From Aquanectria penicillioides (lineage: Eukaryota; Ascomycota; Sordariomycetes; Hypocreales; Nectriaceae): DNA of 64,000 nucleotides. The DNA is taken from NCBI GenBank assembly GCA_003415625.1, contig PYIU01000001.1, positions 806,001 to 870,000 on the forward strand. Reading direction: 5' to 3'. How positions within the stretch are numbered: position 1 is the first letter of the stretch; each line of letters opens with the position of its first letter. A model generated the notes under the pieces. The model searched no databases. It was not told the origin of the DNA and worked only from the letters and a program-made list of their open reading frames with translations. Of this stretch, positions 1 through 11,057 are shown one piece after another. Position numbers and translations under genes: made by a program.

Positions 1-3000
1 AAGCGCAGTGAGTGACTGGGCCTTACGCCCTGGATTTCGAGCGGGCCATTATGCTTCATCCAAGTAACCGTTTGGACATTTTTTGGGTATATAAACAAAT
101 ATATCGCCTGCCTATTGCCACCACGAAGCTTCTTCAGGAAGATATAACCATACAGTTTGAAGAAGGCTGTATTGGTGAAGGTATCCAAGTATAAGTCGAG
201 GTGTAGGCCTTGAGTGGATTGTTCCTTATCGTCGATAGTCCATGTTATAGCGCCAGGTTGGCAAGAAAAAGTCATCTTGCATGGTGCTTCATCTCCCTCC
301 TCGCTGACACCCGAAACGGTAGATATATCATCATCGTGCCTATTTTTAAGATCGTCCTTAGCGTCGGTTGCCCAAGGGTGCCTGTAATATAAGAGTGCGT
401 CAGAAGAGAATAACTAAGCAATAGCAGACTTCACTTCGATCCATGTTTTTACGGATCTCCAGCGCAGAGTTGGTTCAAAGATAGATACTCCCGCCGCTCA
501 GCGCACGAAGCGACTGCAGTAAAGAAAGCATCGCTAACGGAAGCAAGACAAAGAGCAAGATGTTGCAAGCGACTCCGCTTGCAGCCACCTTACGCGGCTT
601 CATGATAAAGACGCTACTCATTGTCCGCGGCCACTGAGACCCCGGTCCATTCGACAGGCTCACCTGCGAAGGAGTCGGCATTTCTCGGTCTCAGCTGCGA
701 GGAGCATTCTGTACGCAGCGCTATCGAGCGGAGCGACACGGCTAGCCGCGTAGACGGATGCGTCTGCGGCCGCTCAGGGATTGTTCACTAACCCAGACGA
801 TGAAAATGCCTGTGTCGGTTCGTCGTTTGGGGGGCTACTGCCCGCCATGTTGCTTGATCGCAAGCAGTTGACGGGGCAGATGGGTCATTTGGCACATGAG
901 ATGAGGAGATGCGGAGAACGGCCGATCTTCGGCTAATACTGAACAGGACTTAATTGGCTTGTCGCGTCACGCTTTTAGCTTTTGCTGAGTCATTATGCCG
1001 TTCCTGACCGCCTTTATATTCAGGCACCGCCACAAATTAGTCGGGGAAAGATTCTGCAGATGATCTATATTTATCTGAATAATAACTTAGGAAGAAAAAA
1101 AAAATACATTCTCTGTCCTGTTTGAGGAAAAGAGCATTCCCAGTTATTGATTGTCCTGAATAGAAGAATATTAGGCAAGCCCTTGGTAGATGCGCGAGAA
1201 TCGCCCTCGTGCACAGAAAACCTTGCCACTCAATCATACACCTGAAGAGAATTCGAGGTCAGTACGTATTTCATTTTCTTTCTTTTTTGTTTTACCATCC
1301 GTAGTTGGAATTAAAAACCCAGACCTCGTCAACTTACATGAAGCAAAGGGCTGTAGTAAAGGAAGGGGCTTGATTGATCCATTCCGCTGGTACCTGTACC
1401 AATTTCTGACTGCATAGAATTAGCCTGACCCGTTTCCTCCAATTTTTCACACCTATTGAGCACGAAAGGCATGCAGTAGGGAAGATTTACCAATTAAATG
1501 TAACCTAGCGCACGCTTTTTATTCATCGCTTCTCGGCTTGACTACGAGAGGATCGATGGGGGTCCCGTATTTTGCATTGAGTTTCCTATGGTCGTGTATA
1601 CCAAGCACGGGCACAATTGACTCATCGCGACTATGCAGTGACCAAAGACACGAACCGAGTGACTGTTCATATCACTCATCCATCAAATAGCTCACTCATA
1701 GCCTAAACTAGGGTATCAGGCTATTTTGTTTGTATTTTTATAATAAGTCTTCATACAATAGAAACGTACACATGTATCGCAGTTCTTCAATAGGCTCGAG
1801 TAAATGACTCGCACGCTAAATTTATGCTCCCACACCATCTTCCACGTGGCAAGGGTCCTCATAGATCACCGAATGCTTCAGATTTACGCCACCTGTTACT
1901 GCTATTGTTATCACGGCTGTCTGGCCCGTGCCAGGATATGTCGTGATATGACCCCAGTGCGATATATCAGCATCATCATCGGCTTAGATTAGGCCGTATT
2001 TGCCACCGTAGACCCAAGCCTCGTCAGTATCATTCGGCAGTGTAACTGCATAAAGCATTGCAATCAGCATTACAAGTTCACTGAAGAAATTGAAAAGGAT
2101 GAGAACACTTATGGTGCACCAACCCACTGATAAACCAGACCTATCTACAGGACACATGGAATCATTGGCCGGCTCTTGCTCGCCACGAGTGTAGCTTGTC
2201 TGAAATGCTTTGAGGTATAGCTTTGACAAAATTAACACTATGAAGAGAAGAATAAAAATTCTGACGAGACCTACTGTTTGTGGGGAGTATCATGTCGACT
2301 GCTGTCAAACTGAGGCGGTAAGATTGTGTAGGTGGCGTTGGCAAGACGTCCCATTTGTAAGGTCTGCGTGCCAGTCACACCCACTACTTGCGAAGTCTTA
2401 AAAGGTGTAGTAAGTTGCCAGCATTTGAATACTGGTATATTATCTCATCCCGTCAATGTCGTCATGCTCACGTAAGATTCTGCTCCAACCGTACTAAACA
2501 AAGCAGCTAGTACGGTGATTTTGGCGGATTGAAAGAGACCAAGACTCCTTGTGCTTGTCTGGATACCGAAACTTATATGAAGGTTGTACGAAAGGCGTTG
2601 AGTGAACCGAGTTCATCGACAGTGTTTCGCTGTTGTTGAAATCACAAAGGAAACGCCAATTCTTGCGTATATATGCGCACCTCTTATGACAATTGCTCTA
2701 GCATGATGAGCTTGAGTCATCATCGCGGGACTGTGAAGTTTGGTTAGTTCATGCAACATCGAACAGCCGGGCCTGTAGGCCAAGAATGCATTGGTCTGTT
2801 AGTTCGCTGTGGCTGGCCACTGTCTCGGTGCATGAATGCATTTCAACCCACAAGCGATTATTTTTTCCACACTGCGAAGAGGAAAAGAAAGGACAGAGCC
2901 TTCAATTGAGCTAAAGGCGGACAAATTCCCAACTAAATTGGTAATTTGAGTTTGATGAAGCCTTTCAATCCATATCCTCTTAATCGACTGAGTATTTGTT

Positions 3001-3642
3001 GTTGAACCCCTTATAATCTTCCTTGTAGAACATCAACCTGGTAACCAAAAACCTATCATCAGGTATTGAGACTTTGCATATACACATAGTAAGCCATTGA
3101 GCACCGGCACTACATCTGCCATCATTTGCCCTCGTTATCTTGACTCGCTTCGCAAATCCCGGCCTCTAGTTTCGTCAATGTTGAACAACACCACTCCGTT
3201 TCGTGCCGACAGTGCTACACGACCTGTGCATCCACTAATTTCATGATCTGAGCTACTCACATGGCGCGATTTTAGCACCCTTGAAACCGCACAACACGAC
3301 ACACAGGTTGCCAGGTCCTTGCCGAAAGGCATTTTCCAATAGACAATCGCTATAAGCTCGACGTAAGAATCCGACAGTCCGGGAGGGAATTATGCTGGCG
3401 ATTATCATATCCATCATATCCTCACATAGGTGTTTGACACTATTTGAAGAACGGATGATACTACACCCAGGCTCCCGGATCTCGAAACGATTGCTTCTGC
3501 TATTTCATCAAGTTATATCTGCGATAGTTAAGAATTGATAACCCATTTATAATTGCAAGTTGATCATCACATCAGAAAGGCTGTGCAAAAACTACAGCTA
3601 TGCTACCTACACAACTCCACTCTATAGACCTTCCAGACTAGA
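1..3642. other. Intergenic/degenerate region, no supported gene
   Basis: No open frame here carries a recognisable domain or a convincing exon chain. Two minus-strand frames (475-681 and 1984-2238) each contain one hydrophobic stretch, but they lack flanking coding signal and I could not join them to anything. The 3' end of the convergent side is the stop of the unknown protein at 3643. The region may hold decayed sequence; I see nothing specific enough to name. Confidence 0.5.
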
Positions 3643-5979
3643 CTAATCAGAGTCATCAGCGTCAGTAACTAATACTTTGGCTCTGGGACTGAACTCTCTT
3701 AACCTTATCTCTCGGATTTTCGTTTGCAACCTTTCAGGATACCAGTCTTCTTCACGATAATGCCAATCAGCATCATCACCCAAAATGACAAGATAGCACG
3801 TAGTCACTCGCGACCTCCTATTCTCCAAACACGATTCAACTACGGCATTGAGACAATTTGATGCTATTCTCACCGTAGGGAATCCAGAGTAGACTTCAGC
3901 AATGAAGTAACGGAGTCGTGGACAATTTGGTAAGGACATGTGGAACCAAGCCGGCGAGTCCTTGGTACCTCTGACGAATTCATCATTCAGGAAATTCGAT
4001 ACCGTCCACGGGTTCCCCGGCGCATTTTGAATGTTTCCACCAACTCCCGATCGATTCTCATTTTGCAAATTTGAAGTTGGACAAACAATGGTGTTGAGAA
4101 AGTGCGCATCGGCAGTAGCCGGGCTGATTGTTTGAAGTCGTCTGCCTCCATATCGAACACAGAGCAACACCGATTCTGGATCCCCATCCCAGTCTGCCTC
4201 TATATGAAAGGTAACGTCTTCTGTCTTTGATGTGGTAGAGGTGGTTTGGTTATTGAGCCCACGAAATCCAGCACCAAAATTTGAAGCTTCGGCCTTGTAA
4301 GTATCAGGAACGCCGGGGCGAACTAACCCATTCACGTTGACCGGGATTCCACTGACATCGACATCTAAGAGAACGAATTTGCCTATATCCTTGGGCGATC
4401 TACAGGGGTTGATGAGAGAATTCGCAAGTAGCGCCCTTTTGTTCACGATACCGATGGCCCATGATCTCTGGCTGTATTGGTTATTTGTGAGCTTTGATAT
4501 GTCTCTGTATTTCCCCAAAACAAGCGTTGATAAAATGCTCAACACATCTTCTCGCAACATGGTCCGAATTCCAGGCTGTGTCATTGGCCCGGATGTGAGG
4601 AACCTGTTTCTGAGAGTGACAAAGAGCGAAGGCGATCTAAACCCCCACTCTCCGTCAACAATTCGCCATTGGAGTGTAGACGTGTCGACCAAATCAAGAA
4701 AAACACCGTAATAATAGCCCATGACGAATGCCTGAAGCACAGTAAAGGCCTGAATATATGTGCCATCTTTCAGTTTCGGGTTTGCAATACTGTCATCTTT
4801 GAGTGGACCTTCGAACGTCTGATCATGCAACCAACTCAACATGGCTTCGGAATCATGCTGAAAGGTTTGTTCAAGTTTTTGGCAAAGCTCTATATTCAAT
4901 ACCAGGCCGAGAGCAGAGGCAAGTTGGTATATCTCCGGCTGTATCCTGCTACCAGTCGATCCAGTGCTGTAGGAGATGTAATGCAAATCTTCCGCTGTAT
5001 CGAGCGGTTCGCGATGCCTTGGAATAATGAGTCGGCAAGAGACAAATCTTGAGGCCTTAGAGCCATTCTTCCACGCGAGTCGACATCTATTCGCAGTCTC
5101 GGCATCTATCGGAAACTGAGAAAATGTTTCTTCCGGGCTCTCCAAATTGATAATAACTTGTAGTGGCCGGGAGAGCAGGTCAAGAGTCGGCACTAAAGTA
5201 TGCCCAGGCAACAGGGTCGGCCCATGGGGGTCATATTCTAGCCGAATGGGGCCTGTAGTCGGCGATTGCTTCAACCCAACAACAGAAAGAACATCAATTC
5301 CCACTTGTGAAAGACACCATGCCACCCCCGCGACATCGGAAGAAGCTGTGGCATAACATTCCGATCTATCTGCCATCAGCCAGACCAGAAAACTGGCCAT
5401 GTGGGGGGCATCTCCTCGTGGCATCAACCCATCGACAATTACTTTCTGTTGGAGGAGCGATCGGCGAATCCGCCGAGCCTCGGTGCTGAGTCCGCGAACA
5501 ATCCCAGATGATCTCCACGAGTTGATGCGTTGCGTGTATTGGGATGCTAGAACATCCTCCCCGTATTCCGTCGTTCGAAAGAGCTCGGATAGGACCGATC
5601 GGATGATTGATTTGACCAAATCGGGGTCAGCAAATGCATCTAGAGACGCTGTTATGCACACCATCACAGCAGTAAAGAGACCCAGCTTTTCCAAAGCTTT
5701 CTCTGCAGCGTCCCCTTGTATCATGACAGGTTTATCGTTTGCGAGAAAGAATATTTGGGAACCCCATCTCTTGTTGAATCGTTGCGTATCAAGTAGACCC
5801 CCGCGGCGCAAAATGTCGAGTTCATCTTGGTCAAGAAGCTCAAAGAAGTCTCGATCTCCAGACGAGGCTGTCAGCCAGTTCCCGGCCCTCTTTCCAAGGG
5901 AAACAAGAGTAGCAACATCGCTAATACCAAGGCCGATTGCCACAAGGGAGCCCGCACCTGTAGTGGCCTGCAGCGTCAT
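3643..5979 (-). CDS. Conserved fungal hypothetical protein (~778 aa)
   Basis: One uninterrupted frame. I prefer the Met at 5979 (MTLQATTGAG...); the frame opens 15 residues earlier, at 6024, and that short hydrophobic extension cannot be excluded. The N-terminus has a glycine-rich hydrophobic segment (GSLVAIGLGISDVATLVSLG) followed by a region with the motif RRGGLLDTQRF. The C-terminal third contains a WDGDPESVLL-type segment and an acidic end (VTDADDSD). The overall look is that of large lineage-specific proteins found beside HET and NLR genes in ascomycetes, but I know no assigned function and see no catalytic motif. It may be membrane-associated through the N-terminal segment. No intron is needed. 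The next gene (6425-7369) is on the same strand, about 450 bp upstream. Confidence 0.7.
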   Translation of the reverse strand: MTLQATTGAGSLVAIGLGISDVATLVSLGKRAGNWLTASSGDRDFFELLDQDELDILRRGGLLDTQRFNKRWGSQIFFLANDKPVMIQGDAAEKALEKLGLFTAVMVCITASLDAFADPDLVKSIIRSVLSELFRTTEYGEDVLASQYTQRINSWRSSGIVRGLSTEARRIRRSLLQQKVIVDGLMPRGDAPHMASFLVWLMADRSECYATASSDVAGVAWCLSQVGIDVLSVVGLKQSPTTGPIRLEYDPHGPTLLPGHTLVPTLDLLSRPLQVIINLESPEETFSQFPIDAETANRCRLAWKNGSKASRFVSCRLIIPRHREPLDTAEDLHYISYSTGSTGSRIQPEIYQLASALGLVLNIELCQKLEQTFQHDSEAMLSWLHDQTFEGPLKDDSIANPKLKDGTYIQAFTVLQAFVMGYYYGVFLDLVDTSTLQWRIVDGEWGFRSPSLFVTLRNRFLTSGPMTQPGIRTMLREDVLSILSTLVLGKYRDISKLTNNQYSQRSWAIGIVNKRALLANSLINPCRSPKDIGKFVLLDVDVSGIPVNVNGLVRPGVPDTYKAEASNFGAGFRGLNNQTTSTTSKTEDVTFHIEADWDGDPESVLLCVRYGGRRLQTISPATADAHFLNTIVCPTSNLQNENRSGVGGNIQNAPGNPWTVSNFLNDEFVRGTKDSPAWFHMSLPNCPRLRYFIAEVYSGFPTVRIASNCLNAVVESCLENRRSRVTTCYLVILGDDADWHYREEDWYPERLQTKIREIRLREFSPRAKVLVTDADDSD

Positions 5980-6024
5980 TTCAACTGTTTCGCAGAATAG
6001 TATGCTACGAAAGACAACAATCAA

Positions 6025-6424
6025 AAGCAGTGAGGATAACCATTTCAGTGTAGTTTCAATTACCCCTCATATTGAGAAACGTGGCTGAGTCCGGGATAAA
6101 TGTGCATTTTCGGGAGAGCCTGAGAATGAGGCATCCAATACATGAGCACCGAATATGTGATTGCAAGGTTGGATAACTATGGGTGTACGTACCAATTTTG
6201 CAGTTGAAAAGCCTATCCTAGCGTGGCCACTGAGGGTACATATTTTACAGTTGTTCACCATGCACTCATTGAGACTTTTCGCTATGGCATCTTAACCTGG
6301 AGTTATCTTGAGCTTTAATACTCCTCTTTTACTACGAGCAGACACATTGCAGTCTGAGGAATATTTAAGTACTATTAGATGCGATTCAACCTGCTCAACG
6401 CTCGCCAGACCAAAAGCTCAAATT
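6025..6424. other. Intergenic spacer
   Basis: Lies between the 3' end of the alpha/beta hydrolase gene and the 5' end of the unknown protein, so it holds a terminator region and a promoter. I see no coding signal or recognised element. Confidence 0.5.
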
Positions 6425-7369
6425 CTAACACCGGTATTGCATCAAGATCCATATCACGGCATCCACCACAACGTCGGGTGCGGTCAAGTGTATGCTATGC
6501 CCAGAGCCTGCAACATGTTGAAATTTTGATCTTCCGGATAACTTCAGTAGCTTTTTCTGCTTCGCCTCTTCGACTGAATTGACTTTGAGAATTAAGTCTC
6601 TCATCCCAGCCCCCTCGTCGCTTGCGCCATTCGCCGAGCGCAAGCCCTCCTCATAAATCTTTTCCAGGTCAACAGCATAGTCCCCATGAAGAACCACGAG
6701 GGGAGTGCGGTCAAATTCGGGCTCTTCGTTGAATGGAAGTCCCTTAGCCTTGGAAGCCAGGGCTCCAACGCTTAGATGAAACTGCGACACTTCTCGGCCT
6801 GCAGCAGCTTGATGTTCGGGTCGGCTTTCTTCTTGTTGCAACGCCTGCCACTCCAAGTCATTTAGAAGATGGCGATCTCCATAGCAAAGCTGAAGGGCCT
6901 TAACGTCTCCTTGTAACGCTCTGACAAATGAATTCGGAAATGACAAAGGCGTCTCCTCCGTATGCGCATCCACAAATACAAACCCTTTGAACTCAACCAG
7001 CTTCCTGAGTCTCAAAAACTCTCTGGCGATTATACCTCCATATGAGTGAGATATTAGAATATATGGTGGCGCAATCTTTGCAGCTTGTAAGAGTTTATGC
7101 AACTCCATGGCCATGTCCCCTGCCGTCCTCGTGTCATTTTCGGGTGCTGGTTCGCTCAAGCCGTATCCCGCTCGCTCATAATTTAGGACGCTGATTGATC
7201 CAGCCAAGATTCTAGTGACAGCCGCCCATTCTTTGATGCTGCTTGTGATGCCAGGGATGATGATGACGATGGGATTGTGCGCCCTGCGGGGTGGGCCGTG
7301 AATGCTCAGCTCAAGCTTATAGGACCCTAGGTCTACTAAGGCAGTCGAGCCTGGCTTAATGGGTGCCAT
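6425..7369 (-). CDS. Alpha/beta hydrolase fold protein
   Basis: A 314-residue soluble protein with the layout of the alpha/beta hydrolase superfamily. After a short beta-rich start, IIIIPGITSS supplies the HG-like oxyanion segment. The nucleophile elbow is ILISHSYGG (about residues 102-110), with Ser in the S-H-S-Y-G form instead of the usual G-x-S-x-G. The acid is probably the Asp in VVLHGDYAVD, and the catalytic His is in GSGHSIHL near the C-terminus. The C-terminus is complete. There is no signal peptide, so a cytosolic esterase or hydrolase of unknown substrate is likely. It is a single exon, lies 733 bp from the HET gene 3' end and is on the same strand. Family assignment is firm; substrate is unknown. 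Confidence 0.87.
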   Translation of the reverse strand: MAPIKPGSTALVDLGSYKLELSIHGPPRRAHNPIVIIIPGITSSIKEWAAVTRILAGSISVLNYERAGYGLSEPAPENDTRTAGDMAMELHKLLQAAKIAPPYILISHSYGGIIAREFLRLRKLVEFKGFVFVDAHTEETPLSFPNSFVRALQGDVKALQLCYGDRHLLNDLEWQALQQEESRPEHQAAAGREVSQFHLSVGALASKAKGLPFNEEPEFDRTPLVVLHGDYAVDLEKIYEEGLRSANGASDEGAGMRDLILKVNSVEEAKQKKLLKLSGRSKFQHVAGSGHSIHLTAPDVVVDAVIWILMQYRC

Positions 7370-8102
7370 GTCGTTTTATCTTCCAAAAAGTTGGTGTGGA
7401 TTTTGGTCAAGTATATTTATCACGTCTCTCGTGGAAGATTTCTTTACAAATGACGCGAGCTTACTCCGCTAGTCTAATTGAAGATGCTGACAAATCGAGT
7501 GTTTGGAGTCTCAGATGCTGATGGCACCTTTCGAGAATTAGATGTCTGAACTCTGATTTATTATCAGCTGTTCCATAGAATTGTAATATTTATATATTGC
7601 AGCACACAGGCAATAACAGAGGGAAGTTTTCCATGCTACTGATCAGCAGGGCACCATTCATCTAGACATCCATTCTAACCACAGTTGTCATATTCACCTT
7701 CGCCAATATATGTTTGACTGGGGTTTCGTAGCAGAATCTGACGATTTTCAGATATCATGGTAAAGTTTAGAGGGCCGCACACAACCTAGAGGCATTTAGG
7801 GGGTTGATTGCAGGACAGAGACCTCCACCTCTCCGAGGGAAAGCCCGTAACAAACCATACAATGGTATCAGATACTGGGGTTTTGCAAGCACAAACCTAA
7901 ATCCTTGAATTGAATATAAGTGTAAATATATTTGTGACATTATTTTATAATTATGGGTGCGGTTCACTCCAATTGCGGAGGTCGCTGGCTCCAGAAGATA
8001 TTCACGGGCTTTTTATAGCAATACACTAGAGTGGTCATATGCTGCAAGCACCAGCCATTGAACTAGGTAGTAGAGGTACCAAATCTTTCCTCTTGTCGAT
8101 AT
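7370..8102. other. Intergenic spacer with AT-rich stretches
   Basis: Upstream region of the alpha/beta hydrolase and 3' flank of the HET gene. It is AT-rich around 7560-7610 and 7900-7960. No coding signal is seen. Confidence 0.5.
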
Positions 8103-10556
8103 TCAGTCCTTCTCGAGTCTCTTTTCAGATGACAGGCGCCGCAATGTCGCTAGGCTTACACATAGATCCAATGCCCACCTTCCTTTCGATAATTCGTTCG
8201 ACAAAGGCACAAAATGCCTCTTGTCTTTTGCAACTTCCCAGATAACATCTTCAACAGCGCTAGAAATTGCAGCCTTTCCAACAAGCTCGTAGTAAGTAAA
8301 TCCTTCCCGCTTAGCTGCATCATCTGTACGCAAGACTGCGCAAGTTGGGTGGTTCCAGAACTGGAAAACCAGGTCGCCATCGCGAACACTCTCGGGAACA
8401 AGGCCCACGACACCGCCAGTACCAATGAATGGGCGAAGATTGTCATTTTCGCATATCGACTCTTCCACGCCCATATTCTTCAACCCCAAACGATCAATCG
8501 CTTTCGCTTGTAGTCTAGGATGACGAGTCAGCAGTCGCAGGAGATTCTCGTTCCTCACCACTGCTTGATCAAGGAGGGAATGTTCAGGTATATGGCTGGC
8601 TAAGCTGCTTATCCATTGCTTCATTGAGCTATGCGATTCTCTAAAGGTTGAAATCGGTGGTCCGATATGTTCAACTCTCGTAGCGAGGCCCCTTATCTTG
8701 ATGTTTAGATCGGGCTCTAATGGATCGCATCCCAAGTCGACTGCGCTTGCAGCAGGCCTAGAGGGCCATGGGTTTGCTATTCCATTCTTGAACCTTGAAA
8801 TGAATGATTTCGAGCTTTTCTCTCCATCTTTCTTCTTTGTCTGATGTAGAAGAAAGTGCGACTGATAGTTGGGTACAGCCTGAGGGATTTGGTTGTTGTC
8901 GGTAGCTTTTTTAAGAAGTTCCATGGAGTTGGTTCCCCATCTGCGACGCCAGTCTGGGTTCTGGGTAAGCAGACTATGCAGAAGTGCGCTGAAATGAACC
9001 ATTTCGATTGACCTTTCTAGTTCATCCCGCACCGACCCAGTATTTTGGAAGTTGATTGTGTCTTGATACACCTCCAACAAAGACTTTCTATATTCAACTG
9101 GAAGTTTGTTTTCCATACAATCATGTGCTAGTCCAAGAAAAGCGTAGATCTTGTCATGGGGAAGCGAGCACAATGAATCTCTGAATGAATCAAGGAGACC
9201 TGCGAGTGAAAACTTGGTGAAGTCCCTAAATCTGGAGCGCCGCATATGATGCAAATTCAAGATGAATTCGATATCAGGATCATTTGGTTTCAGTTTATCG
9301 TAGTATGAAATCCATTTGATGAACTTTTCCCATGGTACGGTGTTGTAACCGTACAGGACTTTGAGTTCAGAGGCGAGAATAAATTCTTGAACAACCCACG
9401 TACGCTTCCAATATTCTTCCTGGGATAAATCCTTCAGGAATGGCTGCAACTTTTTGGTGAAAGACTGCGTTTCATTCAAGGCTTCTGTTTGATGGGAGAA
9501 GTCTTTGATCAGCTTGGTACGCTCCTTGTCTTTCCGAGCCAGGTCTTTGACTAGCGATTCGACATCGTCACTCGACGATTCTCTCTTCTCGCCTTTCACT
9601 GCGTCTACAAGCCGACGTATACCAGTTTCTCGACCAGCCTCCTCCTTTGCTAAATCTTGAAGGAAAGGCTTTAGGTCATTCTGCCAGGATTCTTGAGCCT
9701 CTTTCAGCTTCAAAACATAATCTGTCGGATTTTGCATGAGGTCGAATCTTGCGCTGTGAGCTCCAAGCCAGATAAGAACTGACTGCGCTCGGCGGTAAAT
9801 AAATGCCATTAGCGGGATCTGCTTGTTTTTCTCTGACTTGTCGTCTTGGTTTATACACAACGCGTCAACCCACAGGACCCGGGGGTTGGTGCTGCTGCGA
9901 AGATGCCTAAGCGCGTTCCAGAGATTTTCAGTAACATTGACCTCAACCCCATTCAACAATATGCGGTGTGACTTCTTTTGGTCACCCCATGTATACGAGA
10001 GGGCCTGATATTCGGGGTTATTGGAAAAGGTAGTTGATACAAGCTTGCATTCTACTGACTGATACCAGGACCCTGGGATTAGAACGAGCAGTCTTAGGCT
10101 GTCTTTTGTTTCGTCCAGGGGCGGATATTCTGGAATAGGCCTCTCTGACTCGTTTTCATCGCTTCGACTGGTCTGATCAGGAATGAGGGCGCCCAAGGCC
10201 ACGATTGATACAACCACTCCAATTGCCAGAGTGAAAGGGTCCACGACGCTTCGTAATGGTTCACTCAACCTGAAAGCCCGGCTGTTTCCAGATGCGCACC
10301 GAGCAGGCGATGCATATGGATTTGAGCCATTCATCAAGTTTATCAACAGTCGATGTCTGCTAAGATGTCTTGATTGATTGTTTTTGTTCGGCAAAGCATA
10401 ACGGATGTGCCTTCCTGAGACTACGTCAGCCGTTTCACTCACTTCAAAGCCATAAGCGATCAAACCCCTACCCTTGGCCAGCTGCGATTTTCCCTGCCAT
10501 AGTTCTCTGAAGAAAAGGCCCCCGGCTCGCATCAAGCGGGCGGTGGCTTCTCTCAT
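8103..10556 (-). CDS. HET domain (heterokaryon incompatibility) protein
   Basis: An 817-residue frame. The HET domain begins near residue 183 with YQALSYTWGD and continues through the hallmark block LWVDALCINQDD and IYRRAQSVLIWLGAHS to about residue 270. HET domains act in regulated cell death when genetically different hyphae fuse; some are TIR-like. A hydrophobic segment (FTLAIGVVVSIVALGALI, about residues 107-124) precedes the domain and may anchor the protein. A charged helical insert (KDLARKDKERTKLIK...) separates the first HET blocks from TWVVQEFILA. The C-terminus has the usual GLVPESVRDGDLVFQF segment. The start is uncertain: Met75 at 10334 begins just before the membrane segment, but the first 74 residues look coding. 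The gene is divergent from the DUF4419 gene. Confidence 0.9.
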   Translation of the reverse strand: MREATARLMRAGGLFFRELWQGKSQLAKGRGLIAYGFEVSETADVVSGRHIRYALPNKNNQSRHLSRHRLLINLMNGSNPYASPARCASGNSRAFRLSEPLRSVVDPFTLAIGVVVSIVALGALIPDQTSRSDENESERPIPEYPPLDETKDSLRLLVLIPGSWYQSVECKLVSTTFSNNPEYQALSYTWGDQKKSHRILLNGVEVNVTENLWNALRHLRSSTNPRVLWVDALCINQDDKSEKNKQIPLMAFIYRRAQSVLIWLGAHSARFDLMQNPTDYVLKLKEAQESWQNDLKPFLQDLAKEEAGRETGIRRLVDAVKGEKRESSSDDVESLVKDLARKDKERTKLIKDFSHQTEALNETQSFTKKLQPFLKDLSQEEYWKRTWVVQEFILASELKVLYGYNTVPWEKFIKWISYYDKLKPNDPDIEFILNLHHMRRSRFRDFTKFSLAGLLDSFRDSLCSLPHDKIYAFLGLAHDCMENKLPVEYRKSLLEVYQDTINFQNTGSVRDELERSIEMVHFSALLHSLLTQNPDWRRRWGTNSMELLKKATDNNQIPQAVPNYQSHFLLHQTKKKDGEKSSKSFISRFKNGIANPWPSRPAASAVDLGCDPLEPDLNIKIRGLATRVEHIGPPISTFRESHSSMKQWISSLASHIPEHSLLDQAVVRNENLLRLLTRHPRLQAKAIDRLGLKNMGVEESICENDNLRPFIGTGGVVGLVPESVRDGDLVFQFWNHPTCAVLRTDDAAKREGFTYYELVGKAAISSAVEDVIWEVAKDKRHFVPLSNELSKGRWALDLCVSLATLRRLSSEKRLEKD

Positions 10557-11057
10557 CGTTTCGGGAATCTTTGACGAGTTGGGTTTGAGGTAAATATTGG
10601 CTGGCGTGATGGGAGCTTAATTGGGCGGATAAAGGTCGGAATTGGTGAGATGGCCACAGCTACAGCTCCATGTGGCTATGCGAAGTAGTGATGCACAGTT
10701 TGGCGATACAGAGACCCCATCTCAGAGCAACACGAACCAAAGCGACCAAAATTTGCCGGTATTTCTTCAGTCAACTTGAATACAAAGCCCAAACAAAAAA
10801 AGTTTTTACGGCCAATACCGTACCATAGCGCGCGTGATGCTGCGCCAAAACTCAGCTGTGAGGCAGAAGTCTGCCTTGGATGCAGCCATTCGGACTCAGC
10901 CTCACCCCAATCAAGCACAGCCCCGCATTCATCAGACATACACACCTCTTAAAGGGTGGTACAGCTCAGCCATAATAGCATCTTGAACTATACTCACTTT
11001 TGGTCTTTCAACTTACAACAAGGACCAATTCACACTATCTCTTGGCAATCAGTGAAC
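10557..11057. promoter_or_regulatory. Shared divergent intergenic region (HET / DUF4419)
   Basis: About 500 bp separate the start of the HET gene (minus) from the start of the DUF4419 gene (plus). It must contain both promoters. It holds a run of seven A at 10795-10801 and no named operator that I recognise. Confidence 0.4.
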
